From positions 1-64,000 of the forward strand of contig VFIW01000024.1 of NCBI GenBank assembly GCA_006386115.1: a DNA stretch of 64,000 nt, given 5' to 3'. Numbering within the stretch: position 1 is the first letter of the stretch; the number at the start of each line of letters is the position of its first letter. The stretch is from Globisporangium splendens (lineage: Eukaryota; Oomycota; Peronosporomycetes; Pythiales; Pythiaceae). The notes beneath the pieces are model-generated. The model was not told the DNA's origin and ran no database searches. It saw only the letters and a program-made list of their open reading frames with translations. Of this stretch, positions 20,179 to 30,845 are shown in pieces. A program made the position numbers and the translations under genes.

Positions 20179-21240
20179 ATGTCTGAGAACATGGAAGGAG
20201 TAGATGTGCCACTCGGTCCAGCAGTACCGGAAACTGTCGAGTTGACGAATGAGTATTTTCCTCATTTGTCTTCTTATGAGTGGTCGGCGCTGGAGCGGAT
20301 GCGAAACGTCATCGGGGAGGCTGCTGTAATCAGCCTGCTACGATCGGCGTCTCCTGAAGACCAGAAGAACGCCGCGGTCAGTTTCATGCACCACGAGATT
20401 ATTGAATCTCGAAAGCAGGTCGCAACCCCTGTTTCGTCCTTCAGGACGGTGCCGCTGAAGCTGGATGTCTCTCCGTATCGTGGCGGAGAGAACGAACCTC
20501 TTTCGAGATGGTTCGTCGAGTTGGATGCAGCTATCACTGCAAGACAACTGCGAGACCCAATGCAGCGAGTGTTGTTCGCGATGTCCAACCTTGCGGGTCG
20601 TGCAAAGAGCTGGGCTTATGGGAAGCGTTTGTCGGATCCAAACTGCTTCTACAGCTACGAAGACTTCAAGGCGGAGCTCAAGGCAGCGTTTGAACCACCG
20701 CAGAGTGAGTTCCGTGCGCGTGCCGAGTTCCTCAAGCTTCGCCAAGGCCGTTTCGATCTGCATTCGTATGCACAACGAGCGCGCTTCCTGGTCTCAAGCA
20801 TCGTGGACGAGCCGATTGACGTTCCAACGCAAGTTGTGACGTTCATGACTGGTCTGAACGACGGGCCAATCCGGAACCAATTGTTCCGTGAGTATCCCAA
20901 GACGCTGGACGAAGCCATCAGCCGTGCGATGCAAGAAGAGTTCAGCATCAAGCAAGCCAAGTTCCAAGGGTTTCCGTCAAGGCCACCAAGACAAGCGAAT
21001 GTCGCGCACGATGGTCCAGAGCCGATGGACATCTCGTACATTTCCACGCCTGGAAATGGACGTCCTCGCAACGATGGAAAATGTTTCCGTTGTGGGAAGT
21101 CGGGTCACTTCGCTCGGAACTGCAAAGTGTCTTTGCCTGGCCGGCAAACGACACAGGGTTCGCGCTCGAACAACCACGATCGTTCTTACGGTCGTCGGCT
21201 CGATCGTTCCCAACGTTCAAAAAACGGGAACGACCAGTAG
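20179..21240 (+). CDS. Gag of C-type Gypsy element C1a
   Basis: 353 residues from ATG 20179; the longer frame to 20137 starts at TTG and is less likely. Contains YFPHLSSYEWSALERMR near the N-terminus, the capsid-like block YRGGENEPLSRWFVELDAAI to SNLAGRAKSWAYGKR, and a CCHC zinc knuckle CFRCGKSGHFARNC near the C-terminus. It should form the particle and bind element RNA. The last codons overlap pol, which lies in the -1 frame. Intact, unlike the same gag in C2. Confidence 0.85.
   Translation: MSENMEGVDVPLGPAVPETVELTNEYFPHLSSYEWSALERMRNVIGEAAVISLLRSASPEDQKNAAVSFMHHEIIESRKQVATPVSSFRTVPLKLDVSPYRGGENEPLSRWFVELDAAITARQLRDPMQRVLFAMSNLAGRAKSWAYGKRLSDPNCFYSYEDFKAELKAAFEPPQSEFRARAEFLKLRQGRFDLHSYAQRARFLVSSIVDEPIDVPTQVVTFMTGLNDGPIRNQLFREYPKTLDEAISRAMQEEFSIKQAKFQGFPSRPPRQANVAHDGPEPMDISYISTPGNGRPRNDGKCFRCGKSGHFARNCKVSLPGRQTTQGSRSNNHDRSYGRRLDRSQRSKNGNDQ
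21219..21225 (+). promoter_or_regulatory. Predicted -1 frameshift site, C1a
   Basis: AAAAAAC phased A AAA AAC in the gag frame, 9 codons from the gag stop region. Slipping back one base enters the open protease frame. Confidence 0.65.
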
Positions 21241-21513
21241 GGGCGGGGCCTCCTACTGGGCTCGAAAAGAGGACTGTGTTTGTGGATACACAGGACTCTG
21301 GCCCCAATGTGCATGATGCACATGCAGTTTCCACGAGGGAGAACAGTGTCAGTCAAACGTCAAGTTTGATCGTTCTCAAAGTCATGTAGACGGTATTGCA
21401 ACGCCTCTACGTGCTTTGGTTGACACTGGTGCGTCGAACAATTTTGTTCGAAATGAAGTGATCGCCAGGCATAAAGTACCAATGCCTGACGCGAATGAAG
21501 ACAAGACGATGAT
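21219..21513 (+). pseudogene. Start of pol (protease) of C1a, truncated
   Basis: The -1 frame after the slippery site matches C2 pol (KKRERPVGAGPPTG, then DTQDSGPNVHDAHAV). Near 21384 one base is missing relative to C2, so the frame ends at TAG; the neighbouring frame continues with the LVDTGASNNFVRNE protease motif. It is cut at 21513 by a family D LTR. About 3.3 kb of protease, RT, RNase H and most of integrase is absent before pol sequence resumes at 38799. Confidence 0.8.
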
Positions 21514-22062
21514 TGTAACCGGACACTTCCGAGTTACGCAGCACGGTACGTGTGTGAGGAAGCGTGTGCACGACTTCTCTCAAGGACTCTGTTCCAAGAA
21601 GCTGTTGCCTGCTTCCTGCAGTGCAACGATCGGTTACCTATAGATCTCTATAGAGTAACCGTCAATAACTAAAGGCTTAGTCAGAGGTAAAAATGGAACT
21701 GTTTATTTGTTGGGGGTTGCCCTTTGCAGGACACCCTGAGTTATCTTTAGTTCACTATCTAGCATAGTGAACTTCCGCTTATTTCAATGTGGACATAAGT
21801 GAATGGCTCTGAATTGCCGTGTTATTCAATTGGTCTAAAAGCATATAGTTTTAGCCTATGAGAGTCGTGTCTGTGACCGGCCTCTAATCAGAGTAGCTTG
21901 GCTACCTTTGTGGTTCGAGTAAGTGCGGCGAACCTAATGGATCGGCTGCTTTGGTGTTTCTCGTAGCTAAGTACGGAAACTTTAGTTGCATGCGGACTTA
22001 GTCCAATGCCAACAGATTGAGCTAAGTTGCTGCGGTGCAACTTAGCGTGTGACCCCGTTACA
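21514..22062 (-). repeat. Family D LTR, outermost left copy
   Basis: 549 bp, TGTAACCGGAC...CCCCGTTACA, about 99% like the next copy. It starts inside C1a pol. Followed by a 99-bp internal stub. Confidence 0.9.
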
Positions 22063-22161
22063 CCACCCCCCACCTAAAGTGCGAAACACGGGAGTGGTTT
22101 CGAAAGAGTGGTGGCCACGCTACGACGCACGAAGTCGTGGTCAGAATTCTTCGGGAGAGGC
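22063..22161 (-). repeat. 99-bp stub of family D internal sequence
   Basis: Nearly identical to the first 99 bp after the LTR at 22709, starting with the C-rich complement of the polypurine tract. It ends exactly where the next LTR starts, so almost the whole body of a third D copy has been lost. Confidence 0.85.
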
Positions 22162-22709
22162 TGTAACCGGACACTTCCGAGTTACGCAGCACGGTACGTG
22201 TGTGAGGAAGCGTGTGCACGACTTCTCTCAAGGACTCTGTTCCAAGAGCTGTTGCCTGCTTCCTGCAGTGCAACGATCGGTTACCTATAGATCTCTATAG
22301 AGTAACCGTCAATAACTAAAGACTTAGTCAGAGGTAAAAATGGAACTGTTTATTTGTTGGGGGTTGCCCTTTGCAGGATACCCTGAGTTATCTTTAGTTC
22401 ACTATCTAGCATAGTGAACCTCCGCTTATTTCAATGTGGACATAAGTGAATGGCTCTGAATTGCCGTGTTATTCAATTGGTCTAAAAGCATATAGTTTTA
22501 GCCTATGAGAGTCGTGTCTGTGACCGGCCTCTAATCAGAGTAGCTTGGCTACCTTTGTGGTTCGAGTAAGTGCGGCGAACCTAATGGATCGGCTGCTTTG
22601 GTGTTTCTCGTAGCTAAGTACGGAAACTTTAGTTGCATGCGGACTTAGTCCAATGCCAACAGATTGAGCTAAGTTGCTGCGGTGCAACTTAGCGTGTGAC
22701 CCCGTTACA
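22162..22709 (-). repeat. 3' LTR of D1
   Basis: 548 bp, minus orientation, followed by the complement of a G-rich polypurine tract (22710-22721). Contains a terminal hairpin at its plus-strand left end. Confidence 0.9.
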
Positions 22710-22874
22710 CCACCCCCCACCTAAAGTGCGAAACACGGGAGTGGTTTCGAAAGAGTGGTGGCCACGCTTCGACGCACGAAGTCGTGGTCAGAATTCTTCG
22801 GGAGAGGCACTGCGAACACGCGTGCAAATCTCTCCGAAAAGCATCGCAACATCACAAGTGTGAACGCACACGTG

Positions 22875-24404
22875 ATGGCGACGAACAAATCGGTGCGCGA
22901 AAAGATCGCCCGAAGCGCGAGCGGTCCTGCAGAAGGACTCGTTCAAAGACTGCAGAAGCTCGGCGCTGAGAAGCGCGAGGCGGCAAGCGCAAAACAACGC
23001 GCTGCCGCTGCGGTCACGTCTGCCACGGAAGACGTGAGCATGAGCGACGACGAGTCGACTCAATCGAAGACTGCTCCTGACGGTGTCAGTGAGCTGCAAT
23101 TTGGCGATCTCCCTGCCATCAAGCCGATGAGCAGGGCAAGCGACGCCGATGACGACACGGCAGTCGACTACCAAGAGTACTCACCCGAGGAAGGGGAGGA
23201 AGATATCACCGTGAGGCGCGACTCCATCGACGAGTGGGTCGAGTATGAGGAGCTGCGTTACGGGAGCGGTAGCCCCGAACTGCACGAGTTGGAGCGAAAT
23301 CCCTCGGCAGACGTCTCGATTTATCGGACGGAGGAAGAGAATGACGTCGCAAAGACTGTCAATGAAAGGGAGAAGGAGGAGGTCATCATTACCAACAATG
23401 AGACCGGACTGGAACCACCACCAAAAGGTTCCGTCCATTTTTCGCTTCCCGTTATGCCGCCGCCAAAGGAATGGCCGACAGCGAAAACCCCGGCAAATTT
23501 ACTTGCACGGGCGCGGGTTCCACTCGAGAGGTATGACTCCGAGTTCGCACGATGGCGCGAAGCCGATCTGCGAGGACGTGATGGGGCACTGCGCGTGCAC
23601 CCGATCCCGGTTATCCTTTACGAAGGTGAGACCGAGGATCAATACGAAACCGCGTTCTTGGCATCAAGAACCGGTGTGAAACGCTTTGGGGCTGCGCGTA
23701 CATTGGCCACCGATCCTGGGGCACAACGTAGCCAGCGCATGCAATTCGCTGTGCAGCGCGTACAAAAGTACCGCGAAGCAACAAAGAGTGATGACCGTGC
23801 TCGCACGAGTCTCGGTATTAACAAGCGACAGATGGACGAGTCTCACTCGCCATCAACGCACGCTCAAAAGCGGCGACCATGTCGGGAACGTCCTCGAGGA
23901 GGCGCTCAGCAGGCTCCCATGAGCTCTGCGACAAATCGTATCCACGCCACTTCACAAGGTAGTGGGTGTTCCCCTTGCGCCGCTGCACACGCAGCAGGCG
24001 CTCGACATGGTAGTGGCGCTGTCCCTGCTTATCAATCAGCGGGACCGGTGGCGCCCTACCGCGCTTCAGCATCGGTGGTAGCACCAGATGCGATGGTTCA
24101 GATGGTTCACGCGAACGCATCGTCTTTGGGGGCGCTACAGCAAGACGTCCGTGCCCTTCGCCAGCAATATCTGGACGAGACCTCGCTGTTAAAGCAGAGG
24201 GTGACGGCGCTTGAGACGGAGCTGAAGGAAGCTCGTCAGATGCTGGAGGAGTACCATGTCCGCGGGAAGAACTTCCACGCGAGGTACGCTCCGCGAGTGA
24301 AGACGCTTTGGGAGAGGCACAACGCGCTCGTGTCTCGATGGGCGGCGTCTGAGCCCCCTGATGAGACCGACGTGCTCCCGCACTGGGATAAGAATCCGCA
24401 GTAG
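22875..24404 (+). CDS. Antisense ORF of D1 (acidic/coiled-coil protein)
   Basis: 509 residues from ATG 22875 (upstream in-frame GTG ignored), on the strand opposite gag-pol. Layout: basic start; acidic Ser/Asp/Glu-rich region about 55-170 (MSDDESTQSK, YSPEEGEED); Pro-rich segment; a middle block (VILYEGETEDQYETAFLAS); an Ala/Gly/His-rich low-complexity region; a C-terminal coiled coil (LRQQYLDETSLLKQRVTALE) and a Trp-containing tail. It begins 166 bp inside the 3' LTR and stops where pol encodes the end of the GPY/F segment, overlapping the pol linker and chromodomain for 587 bp. No known family recognised. It stayed open although D1 pol is broken. No Inr found just upstream. Confidence 0.7.
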   Translation: MATNKSVREKIARSASGPAEGLVQRLQKLGAEKREAASAKQRAAAAVTSATEDVSMSDDESTQSKTAPDGVSELQFGDLPAIKPMSRASDADDDTAVDYQEYSPEEGEEDITVRRDSIDEWVEYEELRYGSGSPELHELERNPSADVSIYRTEEENDVAKTVNEREKEEVIITNNETGLEPPPKGSVHFSLPVMPPPKEWPTAKTPANLLARARVPLERYDSEFARWREADLRGRDGALRVHPIPVILYEGETEDQYETAFLASRTGVKRFGAARTLATDPGAQRSQRMQFAVQRVQKYREATKSDDRARTSLGINKRQMDESHSPSTHAQKRRPCRERPRGGAQQAPMSSATNRIHATSQGSGCSPCAAAHAAGARHGSGAVPAYQSAGPVAPYRASASVVAPDAMVQMVHANASSLGALQQDVRALRQQYLDETSLLKQRVTALETELKEARQMLEEYHVRGKNFHARYAPRVKTLWERHNALVSRWAASEPPDETDVLPHWDKNPQ

Positions 24405-24899
24405 CGTCATGGTAGCGTTTCAGCAAACCCACGTAAAACACGGGGTGCGTTGCCATTCGCGTTGGGAGATCGAGCTTGTAATTCAAGTCTCCAATCTTCT
24501 CCACAACAGTGTACGGCCCGATGAATCGTGGCAACAACTTACTCCCGCTGGGGAGCGTTGTGACTGCATCGTTTGGTAGGTTTTTAATGCTCAATAGCAC
24601 TTTATCACCCACACAAAACGTTTGTTTGTTCTTTCTACCCGATTTATCGGCGTAGAGCTTCTGCTTGTCTTGCGCAGCAGCTAGTTGGTCGCGTACGCGA
24701 CGCAACAATGCTGCGCGCTCATCGACAAATTGCCGCGCTGCCGCGACGGCTTTGTCTTGCTTTTTCGTTGCTCTCGCAGCGCGTGCTGCAGAGAGATCTA
24801 TTTCTGCGCCGGTGGGTGACACCGCGCGCTCTCCCTTTCGTGGCTGACGCTCGCACGAGCAGTCGCCTGATTCTGTCTGAGACTGGCTATTTTTGGCAT

Positions 24900-25012
24900 G
24901 AGTACCGTAACTCGGTACCGTGGGAGATCGATCTATAGGGACACGAGTACCGTAACTCGGTACCGTGGGAGATCGATCTATAGGGACACGAGTACCGTAA
25001 CTCAGTACCGTG
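24900..25012. repeat. 45-bp minisatellite in D1 pol, 2 units plus partial
   Basis: Tandem 45-bp units (15 codons, in frame) in the integrase-chromodomain linker, encoding YGTRVPIDRSPTVPS in pol. D2 has four units at the same site. Confidence 0.9.
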
Positions 25013-28000
25013 TTTTTCTCTCCAAATGTGGAACGCGTGCCGTCCGGTAAGACCGTGACAGATTCGAAGTGCGACCGCACAGGTGGCGCATCGCGCGCGT
25101 CCACGTGAGCGGTTAACGCCACGTCTGGTGACGGAGGTCGCGCACTCGCATCGAGCGCAGCGAGTTGCCCTCCCACCGCAGAATATTCGACGCCCTCAAA
25201 CAGAGTGGCGGGTACGCGCGGGTGCCGCAGCGAGTTAAAATAGAACGGAGTCACGGCCGTAGAGGCGTGATCGCTGCTATTTATAGCAAACTCGGCGTAC
25301 GGCAGCCAGCGGCTCCAGTCGCGGGGATGATCGACAGCGATGCTGCGAAGAATATCCTCGACGACACGGTTTACGCGCTCGGTTTGCCCGTCTGTCTCGG
25401 GATGATCGGCAGTGGACATCGCCAGATCTGTGCCGAGCAGGCGGAAGAGTTCGCGCCAAAAGGCAGCGGTGAAACGCGGGTCCCGGTCTGATACAATAGA
25501 CTCGGGCAAGCCGTGATAGCGGAACACGTGCTCTAAAAATAGGCATGCCGTCTCTTGGGCAGTGACATGCTTGCGCACAGGCGCAACATGCACCATTTTG
25601 CTCAGTCGGTCGACGAACACGACGACGCCTGTGTTGCGCGCCTTGTCTTCCGGGAAACCGAAGACGAAATCCATGCTGACCGACTTCCAGCAATCTTGCG
25701 GAATCGGCAGCGGATGCAGCGGCGCTTTGTTCTTGCCCGCAGGCTTCACGCGCTGGCACTGTTCGCATGAACGTACATAATTGGCCACCCATTTGTACTG
25801 GTGTGGCCACCAAAACACATTGGACACTTGCAAGAAGGTCTTTTCACGCCCCAGATGCCCACTCGCTGGCGCATCGTGAAACTCATGAAGGATCGAAAGT
25901 TTCAGATCCTGGTCATGCGGTACATACACACGCGGGTAATCGAAGTTGGACAGTTGATGCCACAATAACCCGTCGTGATAACTAAACCGAGCAAGCTTTG
26001 ACTCGAGTTTGGCAGGCAATGACTCTTTCGACGAGCCGTCAAAGTGAGCAATCAACAAGCGACATTCATCGTCCTTTGGATAAAGCGACTGAATATTGTC
26101 CTTGAGCTTTGTTTGCACTCGACTGATGCTCAGATGCATGAGATCAGGAGCGCGCTCTGAACACAGAGCGTCGGCGCTGTTGTCAACGCTCGACTCGTAA
26201 TCTGGACGGCGCGAAAGCGCGTCCGCCAGAACATTTTCCTTTCCCGGCTTGTATTCGACCCGAAAGTTGAACTCGGAGAAGAATGCAAGCCATCGCGCCA
26301 TTCGCTGCGATAAATGGGGGGAATTGATCGCGGTCCGCAAGGACGCGTGATCCGTGTACACAACGAACGGTGTCGCACCCAAAAGGTGGACCCTGAACTT
26401 CAAGAGAGCGTACTTGATCGCAAGCAGCTCCTTGTCGTGCACAGGATAGTTCTTTTCAGCTGCTTTAAGCAGTCTGCTTTGGTATGATACGACGCGCTCA
26501 TGGCCGTCATCATCCTTCTGCATCAGCGCACAGCCGATTGCAAAATCGCTGGCATCGCACACGACACTGAAAGCTTTCGTGTGGTCCGGCAACGCCAGGA
26601 CAGGAGCGCGAACAAGCGACTCCTTCACGTCAATGAATGCATTCATGACATCGTTGGTCCAGTCCCATTCGACATCCTTTTTCAAGAGATGCGTGAGCGG
26701 ACGGACTCTCGCCGCGTAGTTGTGGCTGTACTTGTGCAAATAGTTTGCCAAGCCAAGCCACTTGCGCAAATCCTTGACGTTCTTTGGGATCGGCCAGTCG
26801 GCGATCGCCTTGATCTTCTCTGGGTCCGCGCGGACTCCAGCTTTGCCAACATAGCAGCCCAGGATCGGAATCTCTGAGGCGCCAAAGATGCACTTCTTCA
26901 GGTTGCAATACAGACTGTTGTCTCGTAAGCACTGCAACACTGAGCGCAAATGTCTCTTGTGCACGACTGTGCACGAAGATGTCATCGAAGTAGCTCGGTG
27001 CGTACGCACGATGAGGACGCAGAAGATGCGTTACCAGACGATTGAACGTCGCTGGTGCATTCTTCAGACCTTGCGGCATAACGAGCCACTCCCACAGCAT
27101 TCCGCTGGGTGTGCTTACTGCCGTCAAGGGAACGTCACTCTCTCGCATGAGGATCTGATAGAACCCATCCATCAGATCCAATGCTGAGAACACAGTTGAG
27201 CCGCCCATGGAGTCGATCAAGACATCCTTTCTTGGGATCGGTGTTTGTGCCGGAATGGTGGCGGCGTTCAGCTTGTTGAAAGCGTGAACAATGCGCCAGC
27301 CACCAGTCGCTTTCCGCACACAAAACGTGGGTGAGCTATGTGGAGACTTGCTTTCTCTCACATGACCGGCGAGGGCTCGTTTCGCGAAGAACTCGTCGAT
27401 AGCCTCAACCTGCTCGCGGGGCAGCGGTCATTGTCTGGTCACGCAATATTTGCTCCCGGGCTCGAGATCGATCTCGTGCCGTACGCCACGGTCAACGGGC
27501 AGGGCACTTGGCACTTTGTCGGGGAACACATCTTTGAACTCCCACAACAAGTCAAAGTATGGACTGCCTTTCACGGCGTCCCAGTCCTGAGCAGCAAACC
27601 GCCTCTGTTTGTCTGACTCCAAAACACTCTCATCCGCAGTGGACGAGGTGCACAGTTCGCTACGCGTAAACGCGGTAGGAACGACGATCTCGCGGATCTG
27701 ATCACGCTCTAGCTCCGTAAGAAAGAGCTCGAAGCTCATTTCTTCGAGGGATACGATCGCCTCAACGGTACTCGGCAGCCCATGGAGCGCCGCAAATTCA
27801 GCGAAGAACACTTCGTCTGTTGCGTTTGCTTCCGGACTGCGCTTTGCGCGTCTGAGTGCCACGTCAACGTGAGCGCGATCTATCGACGGATCCGAGATCC
27901 TGTCAAAGGCGCGCAGCGAAGCTGCAGCTGCGTCGAGAGATGGGGCAATCGTGTGCGAGGCGGCCGTTTCCTCAGCAACAGATGCCAATGCACTGTCTCT

Positions 28001-28899
28001 CTTGCGAGCTGACAACTTGCGTCGCCCTCGTCGGTTGATGCGAACACGCGACCTCGCGGTTCTGAGCTCCAGTACTGCACCGTCAGGGTGGTACGAGCTG
28101 GCTGACGCGTGTACACCTGTACTGTCGCTGTCACTTGCGGGGGCTGGCTCAGATGCTCTGGAGCCGCACACTTGCGCACCAGTGTCCACGTCTGGACTTT
28201 CTGGCGCTTCCGCACAAACTGGGCTACCTGCCACAGTGTATCGCTTCGCTGGGCTACCTGCCTCAGCGCATCTTCTTGCTGGGCTCTCTGCCGCAGCGTG
28301 TGTGTTTTAAGCAGGGCTATCTGCCGCCGCGTGTCTTCCAGCCGGGCTCCCTGCCGCAGCGTGTTCAATGCTCACATCCATAGCGTGGAAATATTCCCGC
28401 AATCTTCGCTCTTCATCAGAGGAAGGGGTGGAGCTCCCGATTGTGCGTGCTCGCCAATCGGTCCAAGGCTGATGTTTCGCCAGCCAAGGCATTCCTAGGA
28501 TGAGGTCGTACTTCGACCCCATCGCTAGTACTACGAAGGTTTCTTTGCAGACAAAGTCGCAAAATCTGAAAGAGAGTTCAACTCGAACTCCTTCAGTGTG
28601 TACTGTCGACCCATCGGCCAGACGTACGATCATCTTCTCGCGCTTGCCAGTGTGGACAAGTCGCTCATACGCTTGCAGACTCTGTTTCAGAGCTGACTTA
28701 GAGGCGAAGTTCTGTGACGCACCGCAGTCAACAAGAACCGTCATTTTCTTCTCATAGCCCTTCACATCGGCGCTATATACCAACATCTCACTCGGAGCCT
28801 TGTTGCCAAGAGCTCCTGGGACTAAGCTTCCCATCTGCACGACTCTAGTAGTCGGCGATGCCGAAGCTATAGAGTCCGTCTCAGTAGAGCGTCCCGCTT

Positions 28900-30060
28900 C
28901 TACTGAGACGTTCCGTTTCCCTTTCTTGCCGCAGCGGATCTGCCACCTCGATGAGCGTGGTTACCGCGCGGCGGTTGGTAGTCTCTCGCCTGATTTCCAG
29001 TGCGAGGAGCGGACTGCCTTGGAGCGGGACACTTCGACTGATAGTGTCCTCGCTTGCCACAATTGAAGCAGACCACTTCGGCGCTGCTAAGATCCATTGG
29101 CATCGGGCCATGGAAGCGCTGTCCGTTCGTGACTGCTCGGTGGCTGGTATGCGCACCATTGTGGCGGCCAGCGTTCCAATCAGGTCGACTGACTCTGAAT
29201 GATTGCTGCTCAACGAGCGCAATGCGGATCGCATCTTCCATCGTGGCCGGCAAGCGTCGGTACAGCTCCTGACGCGCTGGTCCACTGTTGAGGCCGTTGA
29301 GAAACGCAGGCACTTTCACAGACTCAGGCAAAGGGCTGGTCGTGATCGCCGCGCATAGACTTCTCATCTCCTGGATGTATCGTTCCAGCGAGAGCTTCCC
29401 TTGTCTCAAGGAGAAGAAACGACCTTGCAACAGCACTTCGTTGTTCGGAGGCTGATACATGGCGGTGATTTTCGCACGGAAAATATCCCACGTGTCGAAC
29501 GCACACTCATCGGCGAGCAACGTCGAGAATGCCCATTCCGACGCTCGACCGCGCAGGTTCGAGGTGGCGAAAGACACCATCTGCTCGTTGCTGTCGATGA
29601 GCTGAGCCTTGGCGCAACGCTCCACGGCGAGCAGCCAGTGGATGAGCTTGTCGCCATCCGCACCATCGAATTTCGGAGCGTCAATCTTGACAGCTCTTGG
29701 GCGGGGAGTTTGGGACGTGGGTGTCTGAGGCGCAGCAGCCGCACTCGACAAAGACGTGGCTGCACCAGCAACCACAGATACCACTCGCTCGAGCGCTTCA
29801 CGCGACTCAGCAGCTGAGCGCAGCATCTCTGCGGTCAAGCTTGCGGTGGCTTGCATTTGTGCTTGCGCACTTCGCTCTCCTTCGAGGCGCTGAGCGTTCG
29901 AGAAGTTCTCGAACTGCTCGAGTCGAAAGATTTGCTGCTCCGGCGACGCCGAGAGCAACTCTAGCGCGACTTGGTCGCCTAGAGCTTGTGCCATTCGGGT
30001 CAGCACACTCCGGTGTTCAGCCGAGAGGTGCGGGAACTGCGCAGGGTCAATTGACGCCAT
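28900..30060 (-). CDS. Gag of D1
   Basis: 386 residues from ATG 30060, 55 bp from the PBS. FPHLSAEHRSVLTRMAQALG at the start is the counterpart of the PHLS motif in the C and E gags. A helical region and Ala/Ser/Pro linker follow, then the capsid-like block (FDGADGDKLIHWLLAVERCA) and a zinc knuckle CFNCGKRGHYQSKC near the C-terminus. Intact, and about 98% identical to D2 gag. The stop (TAG) lies 18 nt after the slippery heptamer, where pol overlaps in the -1 frame. Confidence 0.9.
   Translation of the reverse strand: MASIDPAQFPHLSAEHRSVLTRMAQALGDQVALELLSASPEQQIFRLEQFENFSNAQRLEGERSAQAQMQATASLTAEMLRSAAESREALERVVSVVAGAATSLSSAAAAPQTPTSQTPRPRAVKIDAPKFDGADGDKLIHWLLAVERCAKAQLIDSNEQMVSFATSNLRGRASEWAFSTLLADECAFDTWDIFRAKITAMYQPPNNEVLLQGRFFSLRQGKLSLERYIQEMRSLCAAITTSPLPESVKVPAFLNGLNSGPARQELYRRLPATMEDAIRIALVEQQSFRVSRPDWNAGRHNGAHTSHRAVTNGQRFHGPMPMDLSSAEVVCFNCGKRGHYQSKCPAPRQSAPRTGNQARDYQPPRGNHAHRGGRSAAARKGNGTSQ
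28918..28924 (-). promoter_or_regulatory. Predicted -1 frameshift site, D1
   Basis: Minus strand AAAGGGA phased A AAG GGA in gag. The -1 frame is open into pol. Confidence 0.6.
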
Positions 30061-30114
30061 GGTGAATCCTTGAGGAAGCGATTCAGGCAGTCACCTCTGC
30101 CGGGTCGTAGATTG

Positions 30115-30130
30115 ACTACGAGTGCTACCA
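30115..30130 (-). other. Primer-binding site of D1
   Basis: Minus strand TGGTAGCACTCGTAGT, two bases from the LTR at 30133. Confidence 0.7.
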
Positions 30131-30132
30131 GT

Positions 30133-30680
30133 TGTAACCGGACACTTCCGAGTTACGCAGCACGGTACGTGTGTGAGGAAGCGTGTGCACGACTTCTCTC
30201 AAGGACTCTGTTCCAAGAGCTGTTGCCTTCTTCCTGCAGTGCAACGATCGGTCACCTATAGATCTCTATAGAGTAACCGTCAATAACTAAAGACTTAGTC
30301 AGAGGTAAAAATGGAACTGTTTATTTGTTGGGGGTTGCCCTCTGCAGGACACCCTGAGTTATCTTTAGTTCACTATCTAGCATAGTGAACTTCCGCTTAT
30401 TTCAATGTGAACATAAGTGAATGGCTCTGAATTGCCGTGTTATTCAATTGGTCTAAAAGCATATAGTTTTAGCCTATGAGAGTCGTGTCTGTGACCGGCC
30501 TCTAATCAGAGTAGCTTGGCTACCTTTGTGGTTCGATTAAGTGCGGCGAACCTAATGGATCGGCTGCTTTGGTGTTTCTCGTAGCTAAGTACGGAAACTT
30601 TAGTTGCGTGCGGACTTAGTCCAATGCCAATAGATTGAGCTAAGTTGCTGCGGTGCAACTTAGCGTGTGACCCCGTTACA
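30133..30680 (-). repeat. Family D LTR shared by D1 and D2
   Basis: 548 bp with a PBS on its left (D1 side) and a polypurine tract on its right (D2 side). It is therefore both the 5' LTR of D1 and the 3' LTR of D2. Confidence 0.95.
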
Positions 30681-30845
30681 CCACCCCCCACCTAAAGTGC
30701 GAAACACGGGAGTGGTTTCGAAAGAGTGGTCGCCGCGCTACGACGCACGAAGTCGTGGTCAGAATTCTTCGGGAGAGGCACTGCGAACACGCGTGCAAAT
30801 CTCTCCGAAAAGCATCGCAACATCACAAGTGTGAACGCACACGTG

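Larger units (their letters stand above)
23818..28924 (-). pseudogene. Pol of D1 (protease-RT-RNase H-integrase-chromodomain), broken
   Basis: Nearly identical to the intact D2 pol but with: a TAA stop at 28307 in the protease-RT linker (TCA to TAA relative to D2); a TGA stop at 27428 (Trp to stop, before WPLPRE); and a 29-bp deletion near 26971 between short GCACG repeats, which shifts frame after the RT YFDD motif. Recognisable parts are protease DCGAS, RT, RNase H (VCDASDFAIGC), integrase HHCC and D,D,E, GPY/F and a C-terminal chromodomain. It would be entered by -1 frameshifting from gag. Confidence 0.9.
22162..30680 (-). mobile_element. Gypsy element D1 (defective), 8.5 kb
   Basis: LTRs 22162-22709 and 30133-30680, PBS at 30115-30130, gag, pol and an antisense ORF. 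The right LTR is shared with D2, so D1 and D2 form a tandem array typical of LTR-LTR recombination. Pol has two nonsense codons and a 29-bp deletion; gag and the antisense ORF are open. Confidence 0.9.
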